A stretch of DNA of 64,000 nucleotides from Phocoena phocoena (Eukaryota; Chordata; Mammalia; Artiodactyla; Phocoenidae): the NCBI RefSeq assembly GCF_963924675.1, contig NC_089236.1, forward strand, positions 30,527,319 through 30,591,318, read 5' to 3'. Positions 46,381-58,634 of this stretch are shown piece by piece. Positions within the stretch are counted from its first letter, which is position 1. Each line of letters starts with the position of its first letter. The notes under the pieces are model-generated. The model saw only the letters and a program-made list of their open reading frames with translations. It had not been told where the DNA came from and did not search any database. Both the position numbers and the translations under genes were made by a program.

Positions 46381-47270
46381 TCATTTTTTGGTGGAGACGT
46401 ACAGAAACAGGCACATGTACACAAAAATTACTGGCCTCATGATATACCCCATTACACAGAAGTATCTGGACTGCTGCAAAGGTAGAATGACTATTGAATG
46501 CCTGGTTATGGTGCCAACCAGGAGAATACATTTTGTAAAATAAGGATGCTATTCTATACGATTCAGAATAAGCTTTAAACTAAAACCCACACATGTTGGT
46601 ATACCTTTGATAGCCAGAGAGTAGAGGTCTGGGACGCCAGGTAGGGATGTGAGTGCTTCCTCCTTCTCTATCTCTCTCTCTATATATATGCAACATGCCT
46701 ATGCCACTTAGAGAATTTTTATTTCTCTTTCCACAACCTTAGGCATGGCAGGTTTGGAACTCTTAGAGAAGAATGTTTCCATGAATGAGCATAGCCATTC
46801 TTCCAGTAAGTTGGTAGCTAAGACTATCTCAAGCCATTCGGGCTCCTTATGCCACTATACTGCAAGCAGACTGACCAATCCTAGTTATCAAAGGGTTGAA
46901 TAGTCATTATAAAATTAGTAAAAGAAGACTATATTTTGAAACAAGGAGACTCTCTGAGGCACATTTTAATAATCCACATCCAATAATACTGACCAAAAGT
47001 AAACTGCAGCGGCCCAGTGAGGACAGGATCATTAAGGTCTTTGATCTTGTAAAACTGATGACTTGGGTCACTCCTCTGGGTACAGAACCCAGACCAACTG
47101 AGTTGCTGACAGAGGTTAAGGGGAACATAGAATAGATGATGTAAGAAGGAAGCAATGATTAACAATTTAGGATTTATGACCTGCTATAGTAGGTTTTGTT
47201 GCAGCAATATTTCATGTTGTGTTTGTTTCTTTTTGCCCTTTACCCTGTCTTTTATATGAAAAGTATCAGC
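46381..47270 (+). pseudogene. Class III (ERVL-type) endogenous retrovirus remnant: integrase end and dUTPase-like region
   Basis: In the frame starting at 46384, the stretch 46429-46482 resembles the end of a retroviral integrase core. The Glu codon 46459-46461 occupies the place of the third acidic residue of the D,D-35-E triad, inside a Pro-His...Gly-Leu context. Stops follow at 46483 and soon after. Further on, about 46820-47135, lie traces of a dUTPase and of the downstream segment that in ERVL-group elements follows integrase. The open piece 46896-47135 ends with WVTPLGTEPRPTE. ERVL elements are env-less and carry dUTPase after integrase, which matches this order. Frameshifts and stops are frequent, so it is long dead. 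The call is from memory of family layout, without an alignment. Confidence 0.5.
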
Positions 47271-47829
47271 TATAGCTCAAGTTACAGTTTATGTTCTAGA
47301 TGGTAGGAAAACTGAACTGACACCATCCCATGATGACATGATGGCTGATGAGACTTCTTTGGGTATGAAATATATTCATGCAAGTAAAGGACAAAAATGG
47401 ATGCTGAGTGACAAAAGGAGTAGAATGTTCTGGTTATAAAATTTTATTCCTTCCTCCCCCTTCTCATACAATTTCTGCTCCTCTATGCAGTGAAATGCAG
47501 GCAGCTGACCGCTAAGGGCTGTATCACCTGTGTGTCTTTGTCTTCTTTGAGTTCAACCAACATGAAGCACAGGTATACGATGGTAGAAAGAAGTAGCTCC
47601 AGCTCATCAGGCACGGGTATTGTTAATTTCTCTCCTTCCACTTCAAGCTTAGGTGTAGCAATGACTCCCTACTGTTGATAGTTTATGAGTGTCTCACATT
47701 CTTTTTGGGTCCCTGAACATTCCACACACCTCTTTAAACAGATTATCCATTAACTTCTCTTCAGTGAAACACATCTGAAAGGAATTTTTTTTTTTGTTTT
47801 TTGTTTGTGGGGACCACAACAAATACCAT
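47271..47829. other. No gene; possible 3' LTR remains, T-tract
   Basis: Follows the ERV remnant. 'tactgttgatagtttatgag' and 'gggtccctgaacattcc' have an LTR-like look, but no family or boundary can be assigned. A T-tract with G interruptions lies at 47787-47806. Confidence 0.3.
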
Positions 47830-48050
47830 GTATTGACAATTGATGGGTCAGGCACTTTTCCAGATCCATTACATGCATTATCCTACTTATTCCTCACAAC
47901 CTGATAAGTTAAGAACTACTCCTCTGCCATTTTACTAATGATGAAAATGAGCCACAGATGGCAAATGTCTTGCCCAATACCACATGGACAGTAGTTAGTA
48001 CCAAACAGAATTGAATCAGAATGATTTGACTCAAGTCCAATCTTTGGGTG
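47830..48050 (+). repeat. MIR SINE
   Basis: 'gggtcaggcacttttccaga', 'cattacatgcattatcctac', 'ttcctcacaacctgataag', 'ccattttactaatgatgaaa' and 'gtcttgcccaataccacatg' represent a nearly complete MIR. Confidence 0.88.
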
Positions 48051-51000
48051 CCTTAAAAAATTTAGAGGTATATCGTTTTTGTGTAAATAAAGTGCCCTTT
48101 AGAAATGGGACATTCTATTTGTGGAAATTCTATTCTAATTCTATTCTTGTTCTTACTTTAAAAACAAGAGACAAAGTTTATCTGGGCTGAAATTATTTCC
48201 ACCAAATATAGACACTGAGAAACCTGCACAATACATAAAGATATAAGAACCTTGGCACACCAATTTTGTATCCTATAAATAATCTGAGGTCCTAGATTGA
48301 ATACATTGTTTTCAGGTAACGTTTTATGTACTCAAACTTTAACAGAGCATTCATTCAGCATTGCTGTCAGAACTTCTCTTCTGAAAATGTGTTTTTATCC
48401 TGAACTTGTGATACTTTCTTCCAGCTTCTCTGGCTCTTTCTTGTATTCCCAAGCTGTCTCCTAATTGCCTGTTTAATTTAAATGGTTTGGAGTTCATGAC
48501 TTTACCTTGGAGCCTCTTCTGTTATTTCTTCTGTTTTTCTCTCTTCTATTTCTTCTTCTCTGTCATTTTAATTTTATATTTTGCATTAGTTTTTCTTGCA
48601 AGGTATGTTTGGTTACAGGTTTATCCATCAAAGTAAACTTCTGGCGTGGTTTACCTGGTGGATTTGTCCTGGATGTGGTCTAGTTGGTTGATTTTGTATA
48701 TTCACAATCTGAAATTACACAAATAAGATTGAGTGAAAAAGTCATAAATCAATAGAAAGTGATAGTAACAGGTACAAAAGCACTCAAGCTAGGAATTCAG
48801 ACTACTGAGACCCGCCATCTAGGAAACATACAACTACCAGTAACACACACATTTTCTGTTGGTTTCCTCTTTTGTAAAACCCTATTCATGAGTTAACTAT
48901 ATTTTTCATGATTTTAGATTTCTATTTTTCTACTGGATAAATTAAATAATAAAGATTTGCTTTTGATATCAATTTGTATCCCAAGAAAAATGTGTTATAT
49001 GTTCAAATAAGTTTGAACACTCCACAATATATTGTTATCCACATTGTTAACTCTGAGCAAATTAACATCTGGGAAAACATTTTAAACTTGTGAAGTTTCT
49101 TAAATGGAAGAATGTTTACACAGAAAAGAATTATGTTATAAGCAGTACATTTTAAATTTAAAGAACCATATTTTTCTATGCTAAACTCCTCATTTCACAT
49201 AACACTGTGGGACAGTCTAAATACAACATGAACTTGGAATATTTTAAGAATTCGTCACCATCAGTATAGCCCTTTTAATATATAGATTATCCAAAATAAT
49301 ATTATATTTGTTCTTGAAGTAAATCCACATGGGACAGAAAACTGGTCTCTGGATAGTGATGAAAGCCATAGAAGAAAACTGTTGCTTTTCTTAAAAATGA
49401 AAAAAAAAAATCTCATTTAAGAGGTCAGTTTTTTGGGCATGAACAAAAACTCTATTTTAAAATCATCTGAAAATGACTGCCTATGTATGGTTAGTGAGAG
49501 ACTGAAGCTATTTCAGAGAAAATGAATGAGTCACAGTAATGAGTTCTTCCTTTATTGTAGAGTTTAAAATAGACTGCTCAGGCTCTTTCTTGGTTGAAGC
49601 TACAGTATCACACAAGCATCTTTAAATCTGAATCTGCTAAATAATAGCTCTCATCCAACATTTCTGATACATTTCATCTGAATTAATCATTAGTGATAGA
49701 GTTGCATACTTGGTACTTATTATAAGTAAAGATTTTGTTAAGTAAACTTTTGAGACCCAACATGAAATTTCCAATTTGAATGAATTTTTCACAGAACTGA
49801 ATAATGACATTCTAGATGACCCCAGAATGGGTAACTGATTATGAGATTGGACAAAAAAAGAAGGTAAACATAAGAGAATACTTTCAGTCTCAGAACATCT
49901 TTTCTTCTCTTTTCTCCCCCATGCCTCTCACTTCTTTGCTCCTTCTTTCTCTAGTCTTACCTTTATCATCATTTCTTCACATCTCTCTTGCTTTTTCTCT
50001 TTCTTCCCTGAAACATTGTTTGATCTTTCTTACACTCTCTTCTCCACTTTCTAACTCCTTTCTTCTGGTCACTTTTGTCTCATTTCCAATTCTTAATCTT
50101 CATTTTGATTATACTTTGAAAAAAGGAGGAAAGGCTAAGCTTAATGATCATTATTATAATTGAGGCATGTATTTTTGAATAGTAAATTTAGGTCATATAC
50201 ATTAATGTCATCATTTGGTTCAAATGTTATAAAAACTCATTCAATTAAAGTAAAATCGCTCTGAGATCTTTTTTAACACGAGGCTTATCTTTTGAAATAA
50301 TTGTTTCTCAGCCTGGGCAAAGAATAAGATTGAGTTTATGATGACAGCAATGTGCCAAATATCAAGCTGGCCTACTTCTCAATGTTGCCCTGCCTGAACA
50401 AATTGGCAGCTCAACAATGCATTGGTTGATGATGCAAACAAAAATACATGCATGGGAGGCCAGTCTGCCTGTTGCTATGTGTGGCCAGCCAGCTGCTGAG
50501 TCCAGTTGCAGAGCTGCTCCTGGCAGACAGAGGCTTCCCTGGAGCAGGACATTTGGAAAGACTTTTCCATGCATATGGAAGGGCATGTAGCTAGCTATCA
50601 CTCTGAGAAATAAAAAAGACAATGTTTTTAATGAACTTCACATTCAGAAGCATCATGGTCTGGAGGAAGAAAAGCATTCAGATTCATGTCAGGATTTAGG
50701 GCCTATCCCACTGAGCCCCATTTTACTAAAGAAATAGATTTAAACTACTTATTAAGAGAAACCTGATAAAGGACAGGGAATTTCAAAGCTAAAAGCTGAA
50801 AGAGGTGTAGAGTATATACATAGGACATGTAAGAGTCCTACATTATTTGTACTGATATTAGTGTGTTTTAGTCTGTTTTTAGTCTTTTTTTATGTATACA
50901 GTAAAGATACATTTTCCCCTATGTACCCATGAGCATTAGTAGCTAACCTACCCCAAGTTAAAGATAATCACTCAATTTTCTACAGCCTAGGTGTAGGTTT

Positions 51001-53530
51001 GTTTCTCATCTCCATCCCTTTTCTTTTCTCTTCCCTTCCCTGAAGGATTCAAAGCAACTTAATGCTATTAAGCATACTGGGAAAGGATGAAACAATTCAC
51101 CAAAAATACAAAATAGGGGATGGCCATGAGGGCTAAGGACCATGTAATGTAGGTGCTATTTGTGGTGATAAAGAAAATATATGTTTTTAATGAAATCACA
51201 ATGTCATTATCACAGCTAACAAAATTAAAAGTAAATCTTTAACATTATCTAATACACAATCCATAATAGAATTTCCCTTCTTTTCCACAAGTAACTTTTT
51301 TTTTACTTATTTGTATCAGGTTCCAAGCTAAGTTCCACACATTCCATTTGGCTGTTATATCACATACGTCTGATAATTTAAATATATCTCTTAAGGGTGG
51401 AACTTCAAATAGAACCTCAACATTGTTTTAATATTATCTTTGGTTTAAGATTTATTAATTATGTGCATTTTTAAAAATAAATCCAAAGTTATCAAGAGAA
51501 GAACCAATATAACATTGTCTATAATTTAGAAGATAATTGCTCAGAAAAAGATTTGAGAGAAAATGTAGAAATTATGTCAAAATATTTTGTCTTCAAAGTT
51601 AAAATAAATCCTTTAAAGAGACATGTGTATATATATTTAAAGATATGTTTAAATTTATAAATATATTTATATAGGTTTAATGCACTTAAAATACATAACA
51701 TGCTAGCTCTTATTTTTACTACCTCATTCTATTATCAGAGGGAACATGTCTAATAGTCATTATTAAGAATTGGATAATCTAATATTAAATTTAGATGTTT
51801 CAGACATACTTAGAGCAAAATAAAATAATTTTCTAAAGTACTGTTTATATGTGTTAAGAATTTGTTTTAGTCCTGATTAATAATTTTCACCTTGGTTCAG
51901 AAGGCTCAACTTATAGTCATGGCAGATTCTCAACAATTCATCATTAATATTTGAGATTATAAACATATAAATGTGTAATTAATTTAGTTTGTAGACATAA
52001 ATGTACAGATAGAATTTTCAGCCTCATATATTGGCTTTACTTCATAAGCAGAAATGGAATTCTTATTGCATATTTGAAATTTATTTTCTATGAAAAGAAT
52101 TTTGAAATTTATTTTCTTGCCTTTTTAATTTTTTTACTAGTTGAAGAGTACTGTGAGCTAATGAATGTTTTAATAGAAAAAAAAAGAGCCTCAGCTCCTT
52201 TTTCTTAAAGCAAATAAAATTTTCATTCTAATTCTTCTTCACTCTGTAGTTTCACATGAGTTTAAAAATTCCCCTGCCCACATTTCACAGAATCTGACAG
52301 ACTCATACCCCACCCCCCACTTTAATCTAGTGACTTCCATATTGATAAGGTATGAGTGTTTTTTGTGCTATTTGACATGTGCAATGTATAAATTTTTTGG
52401 TAAAATACAATCACACAATTTTTCATTTGCTCGATTCCAAATACTGATATTAACAAAAGAAATATAACTGACGATGAGATAAAATATCAAACAAACGAAG
52501 AGAAGTCTCAAGCGATCCCAAATGACACTCACATTTTGATAAGAACAAACTATTTCTACGTGGGCTGGTAGGCAGAACATCTGGTGAAAATGAAGAATCA
52601 TCAGTTTAATGAAGATGTTTATAATTTTCCCTTTTGATCTTAATGAAAATTTGAGATTTTGTGGTATTTCTGAACAGATAGTGCTGTGATCAATGTTTCT
52701 CAATTCGCACAGGTGATTTTTGTCAACTTTTCATATATAATCTTTTGATGTTATATTTTCTCCCTTTATGGTAATCTGAGGGGAAAGGTATATCATTTTG
52801 CAGGTGTACCTGAGGGCCATTATTGAGATAAGGTTTCAAAAGGTTTATTTCTAGATTGCTGCATCCAATTATTTTGTTTTGCTGTTAGGTTGATTAATTG
52901 GTTGATGACAACTTTAGGTCAGTGCTATTTGCTTCTCACAAGCTCTTATACAATAGATGGCTATATTTGACAATTTCCCTTGCTGCTGCTTAAAGAACAC
53001 ATGTTTTCCCCTGAACAGAAGCCTGATTTAGGAATTGGTAAGGACGGCAACAATGAAAGAATTATGGGGTGTATCCTAGCCTCTTCTCTCACCAAGTATA
53101 GCCACATAGCAGATGTTTTCTCTATCAGAAAAGCAAGGAGTGAGCACTGGCTGGTGAGAGGAAGGTCAAGAACAGAGAGGAGCAAACTTGGCAGAGGCTG
53201 GGGTCTGAGCCAGCAGGAGCATTCCCTGCCTCTTCCGTGTCCATATTCCAACCCTGTGACCTTTACAGTCTATCAGTAATATGATCACAAGCGGAAAGTG
53301 GTTTTCCCATAGGGTTCATTTTCTTCACATAACAGATGAAGAATCATGACAGAGTGAGACCCACCAAAACTTGGTGAGAGTAGGTCCCACTAAAAAGGCT
53401 GTAATTAGTAGAGTGACAGCCATCAAACTCAGTAATTATCAGTGACACCTATTTCTCTCTTTAAATAAAAGTCAATTTATAAACATCTTTAGATAGAGTC
53501 TCAGATGTAGAAAACAAATTTATGTTTACA
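48051..53530. other. No gene; long unique stretch with candidate conserved segments
   Basis: The longest repeat-poor part of the window. 48380-48620 and 49900-50100 are pyrimidine-rich. 49480-49720 and 50300-50620 look like conserved non-coding DNA (see findings). The open frames 49816-50163 (pyrimidine-rich, Leu/Ser-rich translation) and 52980-53279 show no domain, signal of splicing or start context, and I consider them chance. Confidence 0.5.
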
Positions 53531-53534
53531 TGAG

Positions 53535-53790
53535 GTGAAAGGGGTGGGAGGTAAATGGGGAGACTGGGATTGCCAGATACACACTACTATATATAAAATA
53601 GTAACTAATAAGGACCTACTGTATAGCACAGGGAACTCTTCTCAATGCTCTGCAGTGACCTATATGGGAAAAGAATCTTAAAAAGAGTGGGTATATGTAT
53701 ATGTATAACTGATTCACTTTGCTGTACAGCGGAAACTAACAAAACATTGTCAATCAACTATACTCCAATAAAAAATAAATAAATAAAAAA
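53535..53790 (+). mobile_element. 5'-truncated L1, 3'UTR only
   Basis: 'ggagactgggattgccagat', 'ctaataaggacctactgtat', 'gtgacctatatgggaaaaga', 'cactttgctgtacagcgga' and 'tcaactatactccaataaa' are the L1 3'UTR in order, ending in an (A/AAAT)-rich tail with AATAAA at 53766. It has the same 3'UTR type as the antisense copy at 13.54-13.80 kb. No clear TSD. Confidence 0.92.
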
Positions 53791-54955
53791 TAAAAAACAT
53801 TTTTACGCAGCAAAGTTTGTGCTAAGGAAAGATTGGTTAATATTGAAATATTAGTTAAAAATAAATTCTTTAGCTTCCTAAATAACGCACCCTTATAAAA
53901 CTCAGACTCTAACCTCCTTTTAAATATGCTTTTGAAGACATTCTTTAATTAAGAAGGAAAAAAAAAAAACACAGAGAGAACATTAGGACGATCAACATTT
54001 CTCTTTCTGTTTTAATTCCACGTAGTGAAAGAAGCAATTCCTGGAAATACTCATGATGTGCTTAGAGAGTAAGGACAATCTCCTACTATTTGGAACATTT
54101 AATTTGCAGCTTGAGTTGTGGGGGTTGTTCAAATATTTTATGAACAGCCTTAACATACAATATACAATATTTTTTTGTTTGTCTCATAACACCAATAAGG
54201 AGCTAACAGAGCTCACAATCTCCTTTATAATGGGATGAATGACTGTTGTATTATAATTTCAAACAAAGCTGCAGATGCAATGCAAAATTCTTTTTATGCT
54301 TGCAAATATATTTCTCATTGTTCCTTGTTTTAGAAGCAACCTTAATTTGCACTGAAAATTCTGTCAGCATCTTATTTTCATAAGACTATGTATCTTTTAA
54401 CATGGACCTATTTTTTTTCCAGTTGGTGAATACTTTTTTCAGGAAAAGTGTTTACTAAATTCACAAGACTAGCACTATTCCTACTGCTATAATTAAGATG
54501 CAGTACTTATAGCTTAGCCATAAAACTATTCACTCCAGAAACTCATCTTATGAGCAAAGTTTTAGCTTATAGTTTTCTAAAAATGTTTTTGGGCATATTT
54601 TATTTATATATGCATGTGTACAGAAATATGCTCAACATATTTTTGAAAACTTCTTCCTGGGAGACATAAGGAAATTTTTCAGACAAATATTTATACAAAC
54701 CATATCAGAAACCTTACAAATGCATATTACTGATGGATTATTTTAAATAATGTATATATATTTTTTCTTTCTAAAATGTCCCTATATTTGTATGGATAGT
54801 CTTTCTGAATAAAATTATAAATCAGCATTAAAGAGAATGGGGGGGCTTTAGATATCTTATTTCCTTGCTATGTATACTAAGACATTTTTCTACATTTCCT
54901 AAATACACCAGAGATATGTATGTCATTGAATTGAACAAAACAATATTAGTTATAA
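53791..54955. other. No feature seen
   Basis: AT-rich unique DNA. No recognised repeat or gene. Confidence 0.5.
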
Positions 54956-55180
54956 TCCTCAAATCTGTTGATCATGTACTATATCCCAGACATTATTCTT
55001 GTCAATTTAGCTGTGTTAATAAGTATAATTATTATAATAACACTATAATGTTAGCACAGTTATTATTTCCATTTTACAGACGAGAAAAGTGAGGCACAGA
55101 GATTTATTTACTTGCTCAAAACCATTCAGCTAATGAATTGTAGAACTAGTATTGGATCCTAGACACTTTGAATGAAGAAC
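54956..55180 (+). repeat. MIR SINE
   Basis: 'gttgatcatgtactatatcc', 'ccattttacagacgagaaaa', 'gtgaggcacagagatttatt', 'cattcagctaatgaattgta' and 'tattggatcctagacac'. The core is well preserved. Confidence 0.88.
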
Positions 55181-56749
55181 CTATGTTTCTATCAAGAAAC
55201 TTTGTCACATTACAAATTCTGGTCAGTCTAGTGGATTGATTTGTTATTTTCCACCATAAATTGCTTATTACTGGAAAAGAAGATATGCTTTTCAGCTCTA
55301 GAAATTTTCCTATATCCTTCCAATTGACTGCACATGGTCAAGTTATATGTTCCAAATATATTTATCACTCTTGATTGTAACATTGCTAAAATCAGCTTAC
55401 GTAATTAAATCAAGCCCTTTACTTTTTTTACTTTAAATACTGGCACAATATAAGGAAATAATTATGAACCCATCATTTGTTGGACTCATGTCTGTATCAT
55501 CATCATTGTCATTTTCCTCTGGGGAGAGGATACTGGAATCTGCTAGGAGACATAAAAAATTACAAATGATTTTACAAGACTTATTTCCAAATAAAATCAA
55601 GTTTAGCACATTAAAGACTTTGTTCACAATTACCTTTGGTGTTTAGTGATGGAGAAAATAGCTAAAAATGACAATCAGCTAAGAAATAGCAAAAGTTCCA
55701 AGGAATAATGACCTAGGAATCCCCATTGTGTTTGCAGCTTGAGATTTTTCAGTTTATTTCTGTTGTATGGGATTCCTTCAATAATGCTAAATCGTGTTCT
55801 TGCCTAAGTCAGAGGCCATCTGTTGGATGGATGCTGCTCACCTGTGAGGCTATAACTGTAGAATCTTTTAGGACAGTGTTCAAATACAGTGCCTTACTTT
55901 TTTCCTGCAGCTTGCATTCCTGATTCCTGCTGCAAGGACTTGTAAAGGGAGCAGGAGAGAGCAATATTCTAGTCTTCTTGGAAATTTGCATGTAACAAAG
56001 CATGTAAATCCATATTCACTATGCGCATGGTTCATGGGGTGATGAAGACAATATGAGCCTTAGAGGGAATGATTGTTTCACAACAAGGAACTCATGCATT
56101 TCAAATTGCTCGACACCTGGGCTTGAAATAAGTCCATACTCCTGTTGGTTAATGCTGCTGCTGTACTGGCAAGAAGACTGACAGTTTGAAGGGGCATTCA
56201 CAAAGTCATACAGCATGTTAATTCTGGGAATGTATCTCTTTTTTTTCCCCCTGACTGGCATGATTACAAGAAAAAAAATTTGGCCATGTTTTCCTGGGCC
56301 TGAATGTGGTTGCATAGCACAAAGAAAACATAGACTCTGCATTGAGTTTATGGAATTCAATTCTCATTATTTCTGCTTGTACAAATGCATTTTGCTGAGA
56401 ATGTATAAAAATCTGAAGATTATCTGGCATAGACTTTCTTTCATGTCCTTCATCAAACTACTATAATATTATTCATATCCTTTTAGTTTTCTGTTTTAGT
56501 TTCTGTTTTGTTTTGTTTTGTTTTTCCATACTGTCTGGGCTTTACCTCATATAGATTCTTGCATAGAAAGGATAAATATCTGATTACTCTTTGGTCTGTA
56601 CAAAAACATGGTTTTCAATAGATTTCTTGGTTATATTGAGTGCAAACTACTTAAAAATATATTAAGTATCTCTTTATTTTCTTTCTCTGCATGGTCACTG
56701 ATGTGTATATATATATATATCAGTAATATATATATATATATATATACAT

Positions 56750-56800
<51 letters not shown>

Positions 56801-57816
56801 TACACACGGATCCACTTGAAATACATAGGTCCAAGTCTCTCAGCTCCCCATTTTCCTCCGAATTATCCTCTTAACTAATGTCCTGTGCACTATGTATTTA
56901 AGGTTTATTTTTGACCTTTTCAATTGCAGCTACACACATTATCTTTGCAGTTACTGGGGAAAACGGAATTAAATCAGCTAATCACAGGTCTTGGGGAAAA
57001 AAAAAAAAAAGAAAGAGATTGTTCCACTGAAACCTTAGAAAAATTCTGACAGCACACTCTGTAGCTATTCATATCACTTTTTCGAAAACAAGCCGTGTCT
57101 TTAATCTGTTATTTGGTTTCCAGTATGCTTTGATCCATTATTCACTTTGAAATCCAACCTCTGTTTAGACATTCACCTTAGCCCTATATTCTAAAATTGC
57201 ACCCACAGTTCAGAAAGATGGAGTCTTGCAACAGCAGCATTTTCTTAATTTCCCAGATCATAGAAATCCACAGAAGCTACTGAACAGCCGAACACCTCTG
57301 AGCTGGCTCCAGCCCCAATAAGCACAATAATTGGGATTCAAGCAATTAGACAGTAATTTGCCTTTGTATTGTTAGCTAAGTACAGTAATAATGTAAACTA
57401 ATAACCAAATATTGAGAAGTTTCCCAGCCTTTCTTTCAAAGAGCTCTGAAATTCTGGAAGATTGGCATCTTATCTCTATGTGTTGGTTGGTCCTAGTCAG
57501 TGCCCAATAAGTAGCATTTTTCTTTACTGACTGAAAACTGCTTAATTTGAGAAATAATATAAAACAATAAAAAAGCCTCCCTTTCCTCAGTGGAAGCCCC
57601 AGAGATCTAGCAGCTGAGATCATCCCTTTGCACCAAAACATTGCTCTTCTCAAGTTTTCCAATTAGTAAATAGTTTACATCCTTAGAGATAATATGAGTA
57701 AAGGGACAAAAAAGAGGCCAAAATTACCACTAGGGAAAATTCTCCTTATGGAAACCAGGAATGGGGAAAAGGTATTCACTTCTCATAGAAGAAAATGTTA
57801 CTTCATGGTTTGAAAA
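55181..57816. other. No gene; microsatellite and two candidate conserved segments
   Basis: Unique DNA apart from the compound microsatellite at 56703-56797. Segments 56020-56240 and 57220-57450 are less AT-rich and look constrained (see findings). A (GTTTT)n tract lies at about 56502-56524 and an A-tract at 56997-57010. Confidence 0.5.
56703..56797 (+). repeat. Compound (TA)n-(CA)n-(TA)n microsatellite
   Basis: (TA)n, a cagta interruption at 56721-56725, (TA)n, (CA)n from 56749 to 56768, then (TA)14. It ends in 'tatatatcagta', which repeats the motif of the first interruption. Translations across it are spurious. Confidence 0.95.
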
Positions 57817-58011
57817 CACAGTGCTTCACTGTTGCGGCCTCTCCTGTTGCGAAGCACAGGCTCCAGACGCGCAGGCTCAGTGGCCATGGCTCACGGGCCC
57901 AGCAGCTCCGCGGCATGTGGGATACTCCCGGACCAGGGCACAAACCCGTGTCCCCTGCATTGGCAGGTGGACTCTCAACCACTGCACCACCAGGGAAGCC
58001 CCACAGTGCTT
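57817..58011. repeat. 10-bp target-site duplication around a tail-less SINE
   Basis: cacagtgctt at 57817-57826 and 58002-58011, perfect, flanking the SINE without any A/T tail in between. Confidence 0.8.
57827..58001 (-). mobile_element. CHR-type SINE, antisense, 3'-truncated and tail-less
   Basis: On the minus strand it begins at the normal SINE 5' end ('ggggcttccctggtggtg', 58001 downward) and stops at '...ggagaggccgcaacagtg', about 25 bases before the usual 'agaggcccgcgtacc' plus A-tail. The adjoining bases are directly the TSD. It retains CpGs ('agacgcgcaggctc', 'tccgcggcatg'), so it is not ancient. Confidence 0.93.
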
Positions 58012-58529
58012 TCTTAAGTGAACTTAATACCCCTAGTAATCTTGTTTAAATAACTAATTTGATTAGTGATTTTGCATTTCATGAAACATTAAAAAGTTCA
58101 ACATTATTTTTAAAGTTATAAGAATTCTTTAAAATTCTGAATGAGAGTTCCAAATTATATGGTATTGATTTACAAAGTAACAGGGATAAATGCCTTCTTG
58201 TTCTCAAAAAGCCCTCAGTACTACTTCTATGTGCTCCTTTAACCAAGGAGAAACTTTCACTACAAAGGGCTTTCGGAATATGAATTTCAGTTTCTCATTG
58301 GCAAATTGTGGTTAATCCAGGGTGGCCTAAATTATATCAAAAAATATATCAATATATTTTATTGATAATTTGGTCAGCCTCACACAGAAACCATGATACT
58401 TTATATAATTTTATTTTAAAACAAATTGTACTATATTTATTGGTTCACAATCAATCATTTTTTGATCAGCCCCAAAGAATTTAAACCACTTATAATGAAA
58501 ATTTCAAATTAAATACTAATATCAGATTT

Positions 58530-58576
<47 letters not shown>

Positions 58577-58630
58577 GAGAGTATTCATGAAGTTTTAGCC
58601 AAATACCTGAATATCATAATTTTTACATTA
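58012..58630. other. No gene; (TA)n at 58533-58575
   Basis: AT-rich unique DNA ending near an uninterrupted (TA)20 microsatellite. Confidence 0.55.
58533..58575 (+). repeat. (TA)n microsatellite
   Basis: Uninterrupted ta run of about 43 bases. Confidence 0.95.
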
Positions 58631-58634
58631 TGTA

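Noticed and set aside
49816..50163. 115-codon open frame
   Set aside because: The translation is Leu/Ser/Phe-rich because the DNA is a pyrimidine-rich tract. No domain or splice support.
52980..53279. 99-codon open frame with an opposite-strand counterpart (52961-53251)
   Set aside because: Open on both strands over the same DNA, with no domain recognised. Length is within chance for a less AT-rich patch.
56608..56874. Tyr/Ile repeat protein
   Set aside because: It is only the translation of the TA/CA microsatellite. The same applies to frames at 19643-19912 and 39020-39412.
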